NCBI RefSeq assembly: GCF_002479325.1
Contig: NZ_DLMO01000129.1
Coordinates: 1-56,013 of the forward strand
Reading direction: 5' to 3'
DNA: 56,013 nucleotides
Source of the DNA: Brevundimonas sp. UBA7534
Lineage (GTDB): Bacteria; Pseudomonadota; Alphaproteobacteria; Caulobacterales; Caulobacteraceae
Every line of letters starts with the position of its first letter. Within the stretch, counting starts at the first letter, position 1. Of the stretch, positions 13,262 to 20,392 are shown piece by piece. Below the pieces are notes generated by a model. The model was not told the origin of the DNA. It ran no database searches and worked only from the letters and a program-made list of their open reading frames with translations. A program made the position numbers and the translations under genes.

Positions 13262-14752
13262 TCAGTGCGAAACCGCACCCGGCGGGCGGCGTGCGTGGGT
13301 CGCCTGCTCGAAGGCGTAGCCCAGCGACAGGATGCGCGCGTCCTCCCATTTTCCGCCGATGAAGCTCAGGCCCACGGGCATGCCCCGGTCGAAACCCATC
13401 GGCACGGTCAGATGCGGATAACCGGCGACCGCCGCCAACTGACTGGCCGAGCCCTGCATGTCGTCCTGGTCCTCGCGATCGTTGGTCCAAGCGCGCGAGG
13501 TCGTGGGCGCGATCAGGGCGACCAGATCGTGCCCACGCATCAGCCGGTCGATCCCGTCCGCCCCCGCCAGCCGCAGCGAAACGGCGCGCGCCTCGACATA
13601 GGCCGGGTCGTCCAGCCCGGACGTCGCCTGCGCGCGCTCGAACAGGTCCTGGCCGAACAGCACGGTCTCGCGCGGCTCGGCGGCGTTGAAGGCGATGACG
13701 TCGGCCAGGGTCCGGGTCTTCACCTGCGCCGGGTCGGTCGAAGCCAGATAGACGTTCAGATCGTGCTTCAGCTCGTAGAGCAGCACCTTGATTTCGGCCG
13801 CGCCCAGGGCCCGCCCGTCGGGCCCCTCGGGCAGGTCGACCAGGATTGCGCCCGCGTCGCGCAGGGCCTGCAGGTTTCGCTCGAACACGGCCTGGGTCTC
13901 GGCGGAATAGCCCGTCAGGAAACGCATCACCCCGATGCGCGCGCCGCGCAGCGACCCGACGTCCAGCGCGGCGGCGTAATCGACCTTGCGCGCATCGGCT
14001 TCGGCCGTCGCCGGATCGGCCGGGTCGGCCCCCGCGATCGCCGTCAGCACCCGTGCGGCGTCACGCACGGTCGTGGCCATGGGGCCGGCGGTGTCCTGCG
14101 AATGGCTGATGGGCACGATGTGGGTTCGCGACACCAGTCCTACGGTCGGCTTGAAGCCGACCACGCCGTTGACCGAGGCCGGGCAGGTGATCGAGCCGTC
14201 GGTCTCCGTCCCGATGGCGACCGGGACGAGGCCCAGCGCCACCGCCGCCCCGCTGCCGGAGGATGAGCCGCACGGCGTCCGCGCCGGGTCGTACGGGTTC
14301 AGCGTCTGCCCGCCCACCGCGCTCCAGCCGCTGATGGAACGCGACGAACGGATATTGGCCCATTCGGACAGATTGGTCTTGCCGACGATGGCCGCGCCGG
14401 CGGCTCGCAGACGGGCGACCAGCGGCGCGTCACGACCCGGCGCGTTGTTCGCCAGCGCCAGGGAGCCAGCAGTGGTCGGCATGTCCGCCGTCTCGATATT
14501 GTCCTTCAGCAGGATCGGCATGCCCGCCAGCGGGCCGCGCACCGGCGCCGAGACCGCGTCATTCCAGCGGAGGACGGCGTGCGCGGTGTCGGCCGCGCGT
14601 CCGGCCTCGACCACCGTCGCCGGCGCCGGATAGCCGCCCTGCCCGACCGCGCAGCCCGACAGGGCCAGCGCGGCCGCAAGCGCGATCAGTCGGTTTCGGA
14701 AACCGAGCGCGGCCCGATCGTGCGGTCGAGGAAGTCCAGATAGGTTCGCCAT
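13262..14752 (-). CDS. Amidase-signature family hydrolase, predicted lipoprotein
   Basis: 496-residue amidase-signature enzyme. The Ser-cisSer-Lys triad is visible: Lys in GMPILLKDNIET, cis-Ser in TPCGSSSGSGAAVA, and the nucleophile in IGTETDGSITCPAS. The N-terminus carries a hydrophobic stretch and lipobox (LAAALALSGC), so the protein should be lipid-anchored on the periplasmic side. Its ATG lies 67 bp inside the end of the upstream peptidase gene. No later ATG, GTG or TTG occurs before the signal core, so this start is probably right despite the long n-region and weak ribosome-binding site. Linkage to the DPP-IV-like peptidase suggests a role in peptide or amide breakdown; the substrate is unknown. 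Confidence 0.9.
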   Translation of the reverse strand: MANLSGLPRPHDRAALGFRNRLIALAAALALSGCAVGQGGYPAPATVVEAGRAADTAHAVLRWNDAVSAPVRGPLAGMPILLKDNIETADMPTTAGSLALANNAPGRDAPLVARLRAAGAAIVGKTNLSEWANIRSSRSISGWSAVGGQTLNPYDPARTPCGSSSGSGAAVALGLVPVAIGTETDGSITCPASVNGVVGFKPTVGLVSRTHIVPISHSQDTAGPMATTVRDAARVLTAIAGADPADPATAEADARKVDYAAALDVGSLRGARIGVMRFLTGYSAETQAVFERNLQALRDAGAILVDLPEGPDGRALGAAEIKVLLYELKHDLNVYLASTDPAQVKTRTLADVIAFNAAEPRETVLFGQDLFERAQATSGLDDPAYVEARAVSLRLAGADGIDRLMRGHDLVALIAPTTSRAWTNDREDQDDMQGSASQLAAVAGYPHLTVPMGFDRGMPVGLSFIGGKWEDARILSLGYAFEQATHARRPPGAVSH

Positions 14753-16950
14753 TGCTGCAATTGCCGAGGATCGCCGCGGACGCCGTGCCGCTGGCCGGGA
14801 TAGAGCATCATCTCGAACGGGACGCTCTTGGCCTGCAGGGCGTCGATGACGCGGGTGGCGTTGGCGAAGATGACGTTGTCGTCGGCCATCCCGTGCAGGA
14901 TCAGCAGCCGCCCGGTCAGGTCATCCAGGCGCGGCAGGATGTCCGTCTCGGCATAGCCTTCGGGGTTGTCCTGCGGCGTGGACATGTACCGCTCGGTATA
15001 GTGGGTGTCGTACAGGCTCCACTCGGTCGGCGCCGCGCCGGCCAGGGCGGCGGCCAGGCCCGCCTCGGGCTGGGTCAGGGTCAGCAGGCTCAGGAAACCG
15101 CCGAAGCTCCAGCCCATGACCGCGATCCGGTCCGGGTCGACATAGGGTTGCTGCTTCAGCCATTGGGCCGCCAGGGTCTGGTCCTCGACCGCCGCCAGAC
15201 CCAGCTGGCGATAGATGCTGGTCTCGAACCGCTGCGACCGGTCGCCCTCGCCCCGGTTGTCCAGCCGGAAGACGACATAGCCCGCGTCGGCCAGCAGCTG
15301 GTTCGTCAGCGGCTGCCAGCTCTTCTGCACACCGGCCCCAGTGCCCGGCCCGCCATAGACCTGCATCACGACGGGGTACTTCTTCGACGGATCGAACCCC
15401 GGCGGCGTGGTCATGCGCCACACCAGCGTCTCGCCGTGGCTCTGCAGCGTGCCGTATTCCGGCGTCGGCAGGTGCGAGACGTAAGGGTGGAAGGGATGCC
15501 CCTCGTCCAGCCGGTTCTCCTCGATCCAGCGGATGCGCTGGCCGTCGATGCTGTACAGGGCCGACTGCGGGGGCGTCTTCGGATCGGAATAGTTGCCGAC
15601 ATAGGCGGTCGCCGGCCCGTTGACCGAGACGTTCCACCAGCCGCCGGCCGGCGTCACCGCCACCGGCTCTATGGTGCGGTTCAGGCTGGCGCAGAACATC
15701 TGCTGCTCGATCGGCATCTCCTCGTCGTCGCGCATGGAGGCGGTGAAGAAGACGTCGCCCGTGGTCTCGTCCACGCCGTCCAGATGCTTGACCGGATAGT
15801 CGCCGCGCGTGATCGGCCGGACCATCCGACCGTTGCGGTCGTACAGATAAAGGTGCCGCCAGCCCGAGTCCTCGTTCGACCACAGGAAGCGGCCGTCCTT
15901 CAGCACCCGGAAATCATTGTTCAGATCGACCCAGGCGTCCGCCTTCTGGCTCAGGATCACGCGTGAGGCGCCGGTAGCCGGATCCACGCTCAGCAGGTCC
16001 AGCGTCTTCTGATCGCGCGAATGGCGCTGAACATATACCGTCTTCCCATCGCCGGCCCAGTCGACCCGCGCCAGGTAGATGTCGGTGTTCGCGCCCAGGT
16101 CGACCTTCACTCGACGGCCGCTCTGACGATCCTGGACGTACAGTTCGACCAGGGCGTTCGGCCGACCGGCGCGGGGATAGCGCTGCTGCACCACCGTCGC
16201 GCCGTCGCCGCTGATCTCGAAGCGCGGCACCACGTCGACGGGGCTTTCGTCCACCCGCGTCAGGGCGATGTAGCGTTCGTCCGGGCTCCACCAATAGCCG
16301 GTGTCCCGGTCCATCTCCTCCTGGGCGATGAACTCGGCCGTCGCCCAGGTGACCAGGCCGTCGCCGTCTGTCGTCACCGGCGTCTGCTGGCCGTCGGCCA
16401 GATCATAGACGACCAGATCCTGGTCACGGACGTAGGAGACGAAGTTGCCCAGCGGCGAGACCTTGGCGTCGATCTCGTCCGCCTCCGTCTCGGTCAGGCG
16501 CCGCACGGAGCCGTCGGCCCGCGTGGCCAGGAAGATATCGCCCTCCAGCGGCGCCAGGATGTAGCGGCCCTGCTTGTCCCAGGAATATTCCACGACGCCG
16601 CGCGCGCTGATCCGCATCCGCTCCCGCCGGGCCTTCTCGGCCTCCGACAGCTCCCCGGCGTCGGGGACCAGGGCGCGGGAATCGATCAGCTTGTAGGGCT
16701 CGCCCGGCCCGACCGGCGCGGCCCACAGGTCCTGAACGTCGTTGTCGTCCTCGCGTGGACGCAGGAAGGCGACCAGTTGCCCGTCCGGCGACAGGCTGAC
16801 GCCGCGCGCCACCGGACCGTTCAGCCCGGGGCTGGAAAAGACGCGCTCGGGCGTCAGGATCGAGGGATCGGCGCTTCCTCCCTCCTGGCCCTGGGCATGG
16901 GCCGAACCGGCCGACAGGAGGATGGTCGAGGCGAGCAGGAGATTGCGCAT
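14686..16950 (-). CDS. Dipeptidyl peptidase IV-like S9 family serine peptidase
   Basis: 754 residues with a cleavable signal peptide (MRNLLLASTILLSAGSAHAQ). An N-terminal beta-propeller follows, with the DPP-IV Glu-Glu motif in EFIAQEEMDRDTGYWWSPD, and then a C-terminal alpha/beta hydrolase. Catalytic residues are Ser in GWSFGG, Asp in GMADDNVIF and His in YPGQRHGVRG. S9B enzymes remove X-Pro or X-Ala dipeptides from peptide N-termini, here in the periplasm. The ATG at 16948-16950 is chosen because it starts the signal peptide directly; a frame start 12 codons earlier would bury it. The downstream amidase overlaps its 3' end, so the two are co-transcribed. Confidence 0.93.
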   Translation of the reverse strand: MRNLLLASTILLSAGSAHAQGQEGGSADPSILTPERVFSSPGLNGPVARGVSLSPDGQLVAFLRPREDDNDVQDLWAAPVGPGEPYKLIDSRALVPDAGELSEAEKARRERMRISARGVVEYSWDKQGRYILAPLEGDIFLATRADGSVRRLTETEADEIDAKVSPLGNFVSYVRDQDLVVYDLADGQQTPVTTDGDGLVTWATAEFIAQEEMDRDTGYWWSPDERYIALTRVDESPVDVVPRFEISGDGATVVQQRYPRAGRPNALVELYVQDRQSGRRVKVDLGANTDIYLARVDWAGDGKTVYVQRHSRDQKTLDLLSVDPATGASRVILSQKADAWVDLNNDFRVLKDGRFLWSNEDSGWRHLYLYDRNGRMVRPITRGDYPVKHLDGVDETTGDVFFTASMRDDEEMPIEQQMFCASLNRTIEPVAVTPAGGWWNVSVNGPATAYVGNYSDPKTPPQSALYSIDGQRIRWIEENRLDEGHPFHPYVSHLPTPEYGTLQSHGETLVWRMTTPPGFDPSKKYPVVMQVYGGPGTGAGVQKSWQPLTNQLLADAGYVVFRLDNRGEGDRSQRFETSIYRQLGLAAVEDQTLAAQWLKQQPYVDPDRIAVMGWSFGGFLSLLTLTQPEAGLAAALAGAAPTEWSLYDTHYTERYMSTPQDNPEGYAETDILPRLDDLTGRLLILHGMADDNVIFANATRVIDALQAKSVPFEMMLYPGQRHGVRGDPRQLQQWRTYLDFLDRTIGPRSVSETD

Positions 16951-17056
16951 GACCGGCAAGCTAGCGGCCGGGCTTACAGCCGTCACGAGGAAATCTCGTC
17001 ATGCCCGACCCGGCTTTTCCTTCCCTGCGAAGTGTTCTCACACTAGATACCGCGCG

Positions 17057-17872
17057 ATGACCGACGCCGCCCTCTCCCCCGCCCCCGTCAAGGCCAGCCC
17101 CTTCCATGACCTGGAGGTGCTGTGGGTTCGCCACTGGACCGACAGCCTGTTCAGCTTCGGCATCCGCAGGCCCGAGGATTTCCGCTTCCGCTCGGGCGAG
17201 TTCGTGATGATCGGCCTGCCGGGCGAAGACGGAGGCAAGCCGGTCCTGCGCGCCTATTCCATCGCCAGCCCCTGCTGGGCCGAGGAGCTGGAGTTCTTCT
17301 CCATCAAGGTCCAGGACGGCCCCCTGACGTCCCGCCTGCAGAAGATCCAGCCCAGCGACACGGTCCTGATGGGCAAGAAGCCGACCGGCACCCTGGTGCT
17401 GGACGCCCTGACCGGCGGCGAGCGGCTGTTCCTTATCGGCACCGGCACCGGCCTGGCGCCCTGGCTCAGCGTGGCGCGCGACCCGGAGACCTATTCCCGC
17501 TTCGGCCATGTCTATGTCATCCACACCGTTCGCAACGTGGCCGACCTGGCCTATCGCGACTTCTTCGGCGGCGAGATCCACGACGACCCGCTGGTCGGCG
17601 ACGAGGCGCGGGCCCAGCTGACCTACTACCCCACCGTCACGCGCGAGGATTTCCAGACCCCCGGCCGGATCACCGACCGGATCAAGTCCGGCGACTTCTT
17701 CCGCGACCTGGGTCTGCCGGAAGGGTTCGATCCCGCAAAGGACCGCGCCATGCTGTGCGGCTCCATGGCCATGATCAAGGAAGCCGGCGAACTGCTGGAG
17801 ACCTACGGCCTGAAGGAAGGCTCCAACGCCGAACCCGCCGACTACGTCCTGGAGCGCGCCTTCGTCGGCTAA
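17057..17872 (+). CDS. fpr: Ferredoxin--NADP reductase
   Basis: 271-residue flavoprotein of the bacterial FPR type. FAD-binding segment: PVLRAYSIASP (RxYS) and the PLTSRLQKI block. NADP-binding segment: GERLFLIGTGTGLAPWLSVARDPETY and AMLCGSMAMIKE. The C-terminus ERAFVG is the short aromatic-terminated tail seen in this subclass. It passes electrons between NADPH and ferredoxin or flavodoxin and often takes part in oxidative-stress defence. The ATG at 17057 has no strong ribosome-binding site, but upstream in-frame sequence belongs to the divergent peptidase gene. Divergent from the S9 peptidase by 106 bp. Confidence 0.93.
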   Translation: MTDAALSPAPVKASPFHDLEVLWVRHWTDSLFSFGIRRPEDFRFRSGEFVMIGLPGEDGGKPVLRAYSIASPCWAEELEFFSIKVQDGPLTSRLQKIQPSDTVLMGKKPTGTLVLDALTGGERLFLIGTGTGLAPWLSVARDPETYSRFGHVYVIHTVRNVADLAYRDFFGGEIHDDPLVGDEARAQLTYYPTVTREDFQTPGRITDRIKSGDFFRDLGLPEGFDPAKDRAMLCGSMAMIKEAGELLETYGLKEGSNAEPADYVLERAFVG

Positions 17873-17892
17873 GGGTTGAAAAATCCGCTCAT

Positions 17893-17908
17893 CCCGGCGA
17901 AAGCCGGG
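17893..17908. repeat. REP-like palindrome CCCGGC-GAAA-GCCGGG ahead of chorismate mutase
   Basis: CCCGGC (17893-17898) and GCCGGG (17903-17908) form a perfect 6-bp stem with a GAAA tetraloop. The flanking CTCATC gives the extended unit CATCCCGGCGAAAGCCGGG, which resembles extragenic palindromic repeats common in alphaproteobacterial genomes (from memory, not searched). It ends 2 nt before the ATG of the next gene and lies where a ribosome-binding site would be. Confidence 0.55.
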
Positions 17909-17910
17909 CC

Positions 17911-18243
17911 ATGCACCACCCTGCCCTTGTCGCCGTCGATCCCCGTGTCGATCCCGCCGAATGCCAGTCGATGGCCGAGGTCCGCCAGGGCGTCGACGCC
18001 CTGGACCGCGCGCTTGTCGCCCTGATCGCCGAACGCCAGCGCTACATGGACGCCGCCGCCCGCATCAAGCCGGATCGCGACGCCGTCTTCGACCAGGCCC
18101 GCATCGACGACGTGGTGGCCAAGGTGCTGGTCTCCGCCCAGGCCCACGACCTGTCGCCCGACATCGCCGAGCCGGTCTGGCGCCTGCTGATCGACCGCTG
18201 CATCGCCCACGAATTCGCGACCTACGACCGCACGCGGTCCTAG
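17911..18243 (+). CDS. Chorismate mutase, AroQ type
   Basis: 110-residue all-helical chorismate mutase. The first helix matches the family pattern SMAEVRQGVDALDRALVALIAERQRYMDAAARIK, with the active-site Arg and Lys. The later helix DIAEPVWRLLIDRCIAHEF is also typical. It converts chorismate to prephenate in Phe/Tyr synthesis. The start is uncertain. ATG 17911 keeps the DPAECQSM block seen in relatives, but it has no ribosome-binding site because a REP-like hairpin ends 2 nt upstream. ATG 17971 (MAEVRQ) would trim that block. Same strand as fpr, 38 bp downstream. The stop shares the CTAG palindrome with the converging Hpt gene. Confidence 0.88.
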   Translation: MHHPALVAVDPRVDPAECQSMAEVRQGVDALDRALVALIAERQRYMDAAARIKPDRDAVFDQARIDDVVAKVLVSAQAHDLSPDIAEPVWRLLIDRCIAHEFATYDRTRS

Positions 18244-18593
18244 CGCCTCAGTCCCGCCAGCATCAGTTCGTGCCGATAGGCCGCCACGTCGGCCAGCGCG
18301 GCGTCCAGGGCCGTCCTGACGCGATCCAGCGCGGGCGCGGCCAGCGCGGGGTCGGCGGCTTCCGCCTCGGCGCAGACCCGCGCCAGTTCGCCCGCGCCGA
18401 CGCCCGCCGCCGCACCGCGGATCGTGTGCACCGCGTCGCGCCAGCCCTCGCCCCTTGGGTCCAGCATGGCGGACCACAGGCCGGCCTGTTCCACAAACAG
18501 GCCCAACACCTCCTCGGACACCGCCGCATCGCCGCCCGTCATCATTTCCAGCACGGCGAAATCGACCGCGCCGGACAGGTCCCGACGCGCCAT
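18240..18593 (-). CDS. Stand-alone histidine phosphotransfer (Hpt) domain protein
   Basis: 117 residues forming a single Hpt four-helix bundle. The phospho-acceptor is His56 in WRDAVHTIRGAAAGVGAGELARVC, followed by the usual Ala/Gly-rich turn. Such proteins relay phosphate between the receiver of a hybrid kinase and a response regulator. No cognate kinase is adjacent. Two hybrid kinases (24311-27994 and 38050-39864) lie in the same window and need such a partner, but linkage is inference. The stop codon overlaps that of chorismate mutase tail to tail (CTAG, 18240-18243). Confidence 0.85.
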   Translation of the reverse strand: MARRDLSGAVDFAVLEMMTGGDAAVSEEVLGLFVEQAGLWSAMLDPRGEGWRDAVHTIRGAAAGVGAGELARVCAEAEAADPALAAPALDRVRTALDAALADVAAYRHELMLAGLRR

Positions 18594-18692
18594 CAGCCCG
18601 CCCCCGCTCTTTGGTGAATCATCCCCTGCGCCTTACGTCGCGTCGCGTCTCGGGCGCGACCATAGACCGGCGAAGAAAGTTTGCGAAAGCGC

Positions 18693-18721
18693 TTGCCAAG
18701 GTCGAACGGGCTGGGTAGTAG
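18693..18721 (+). promoter_or_regulatory. Candidate sigma-70 promoter of tRNA-Lys
   Basis: TTGCCA (18693-18698), 17-bp spacer, TAGTAG (18716-18721). The -35 and spacing are good; the -10 is weak. It is placed about 55 bp upstream of the tRNA. Confidence 0.4.
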
Positions 18722-18745
18722 GAGCGCCCTTCGCCAAGGGCGCTC
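18722..18745. other. 10-bp hairpin in the tRNA-Lys upstream region
   Basis: GAGCGCCCTT (18722-18731) and AAGGGCGCTC (18736-18745) form a perfect 10-bp stem with a CGCC loop. There is no T-run on either side. If the candidate promoter is right, the hairpin would start near the 5' end of the pre-tRNA transcript. It could aid processing or be a weak terminator for the Hpt side. Confidence 0.5.
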
Positions 18746-18775
18746 GCGCCCCTGACGAAGCCAAGACGACCGGTC

Positions 18776-18851
<76 letters not shown>

Positions 18852-18887
18852 TCGTCTTTCCTTCTCTTCCTCGCGAATATTGACGCC

Positions 18888-19847
18888 TCAGTAGGCTGAG
18901 GCGTCCGTCAAATCGTCCAGGTCCTCCTTCGACAGCTGCAGCGTCGCCGCCTTCAGGGTGTCGTCCAGTTGCGATGTGGAGGTGGCGCTGACGATGGGCG
19001 CCGTCACGCCGGGCTGCGCCAGAAGCCAGGCCAGGGCGACCTGGGCAGGGGTCGCCTCGTTCTTCTGGGCCACCGCATCCAGCACCGCCAGGATCCGCAC
19101 GCCCCGCTCGTCGAACTTGCCCTTCAGCATGCCCTCTCGCGCGGTTCCCGCGATCTGGTCTGCGTTCTTGTACTTGCCGGTCAGGAAGCCGCTTTCAAGG
19201 CTGAAGTAGGTGACGACGCCCAGCCCGCGTTCCACCGCCAGATCCTGCAGCGCGCCTTCGAACGTGTCGCGGCTGTAGAGGTTGTAGTGCGGCTGGATCG
19301 ACGCATAGGCCGCCAGCCCCTCTCGAGCAGAGATGTCCAGCGCCTCGCGCACCTGCGCGGCGTCGTGGTTGGACACGCCGATGGCGCGCACCTTGCCCGC
19401 CTGCACCAGCCGATCCAGCGCGCGCAGCGTCTCTTCCTGCGGGGTCTCGGGGTCGGGCCAATGGGTCTGGTAGAGGTCGATATAGTCGGTCTGCAGCCGT
19501 CGCAGCGACGCCTCGACCGCCGTCTCGATCCAGGCGGGAGACAAGTCCTTGCGCCCCTGCCCCATGTCCGAGCCCACTTTGGTGAAGATCCTGACGTCGT
19601 CGCGCCGGCCGCGCGCCTTCAGCCACTCGCCGATCACCGTCTCGCTCTCACCGCCCTCATGGCCTTCGACCCAGCGTGAGTAGGCGTCCGCGGTGTCGAT
19701 CGCGTCGAAGCCGGCCTCGACGAAGGCGTCGAGCAAGGCGAACGAGGTCGGCTGGTCGGCCGTCCATCCGAACACATTGCCGCCGAACACCAGAGGCGAG
19801 ATTTCAAGGCCGCTGTCGCCCAGGGGGCGTTTGGTCAGGTCCTTCAT
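18888..19847 (-). CDS. Aldo/keto reductase family oxidoreductase
   Basis: 319-residue NADPH-dependent TIM-barrel reductase. The catalytic tetrad is visible: Asp and Tyr in AIDTADAYSRW, Lys in RIFTKVGSD, His in DLYQTHWPDPETP. The C-terminal coenzyme region VTAPIVSATSTSQLDDTLKA is also typical. The pattern fits the YajO/AKR-like bacterial group acting on aldehydes or ketones. The ATG at 19845-19847 (MKDLTKRPLG) has GGAG 8 nt upstream; an ATG 4 codons earlier (MEPVMKD) is possible. It converges on the tRNA-Lys gene. Confidence 0.9.
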   Translation of the reverse strand: MKDLTKRPLGDSGLEISPLVFGGNVFGWTADQPTSFALLDAFVEAGFDAIDTADAYSRWVEGHEGGESETVIGEWLKARGRRDDVRIFTKVGSDMGQGRKDLSPAWIETAVEASLRRLQTDYIDLYQTHWPDPETPQEETLRALDRLVQAGKVRAIGVSNHDAAQVREALDISAREGLAAYASIQPHYNLYSRDTFEGALQDLAVERGLGVVTYFSLESGFLTGKYKNADQIAGTAREGMLKGKFDERGVRILAVLDAVAQKNEATPAQVALAWLLAQPGVTAPIVSATSTSQLDDTLKAATLQLSKEDLDDLTDASAY

Positions 19848-19916
19848 GACAGGCTCCATTTCGGGGAGCCCTCGACATAGGCGCGTCCGGCGCCGCCGCA
19901 ACCGCGCGGCGGACGA

Positions 19917-20324
19917 TCAGCCGAACAGCTGGAGCCCCGGCGGCGCGTAGTCCACAGGCTCGCCCTGACGCCGACGCAGGGCGTAGTCCACGGCCGTCTG
20001 CACCGCGCGCTCGTCGGTGGGCTTGGACAGCACGCCGATGGTGCCGGCCACGCCCTCTCTCACCATGCCGGGATTTGCGGTCATGAACAGGACGCTGACG
20101 CCCATCTCCTGACCCAGGCGCCGACCCAGCTCGATACCGGTCGCGCCGTCAGACAGGTGAATATCCACCAGGGCTAGGTCGATTTCCGTTTCGCGAACCG
20201 TATTCAGCGCGGACTTGGCCGTCGCGCAGATGTCGACCACCTCGTACCCCAAATCCTCGAGCACGAAACGAAGCTCCATGGCGACCAGGGCTTCATCTTC
20301 AACGATCAGGATGCGCGGGCTCAT
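19917..20324 (-). CDS. Single-domain response regulator (receiver only)
   Basis: 135-residue CheY-like receiver without an output domain. Acidic pocket Asp10/Glu11 (ILIVEDEALV), phospho-acceptor Asp54 (LALVDIHLSDG), switch Thr in VLFMTANPG and conserved Lys in VLSKPTDE. Lone receivers act as phosphate shuttles or bind partner proteins. It sits 68 bp downstream of the HWE-type sensor kinase gene on the same strand, so it is probably that kinase's partner. The loop reads FMTANP rather than the FATGUY motif of SdrG/MrrA-type stress receivers, so I do not place it in that family. Confidence 0.9.
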   Translation of the reverse strand: MSPRILIVEDEALVAMELRFVLEDLGYEVVDICATAKSALNTVRETEIDLALVDIHLSDGATGIELGRRLGQEMGVSVLFMTANPGMVREGVAGTIGVLSKPTDERAVQTAVDYALRRRQGEPVDYAPPGLQLFG

Positions 20325-20392
20325 GCAGGGGGCTTATGTTCGGGAACGCACACAACGCGAGGCGCCGCATTGGGTTTCAACCGCGCCACGAA

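Noticed and set aside
19917..20324. FATGUY-type (SdrG/MrrA-like) stress receiver
   Set aside because: The signature loop reads FMTANP, not the FATGUY pattern.
20343..20371. GGAAC on the plus strand upstream of the receiver gene
   Set aside because: It faces away from the receiver gene and has no CGTT at the right distance; no gene starts downstream on that strand.
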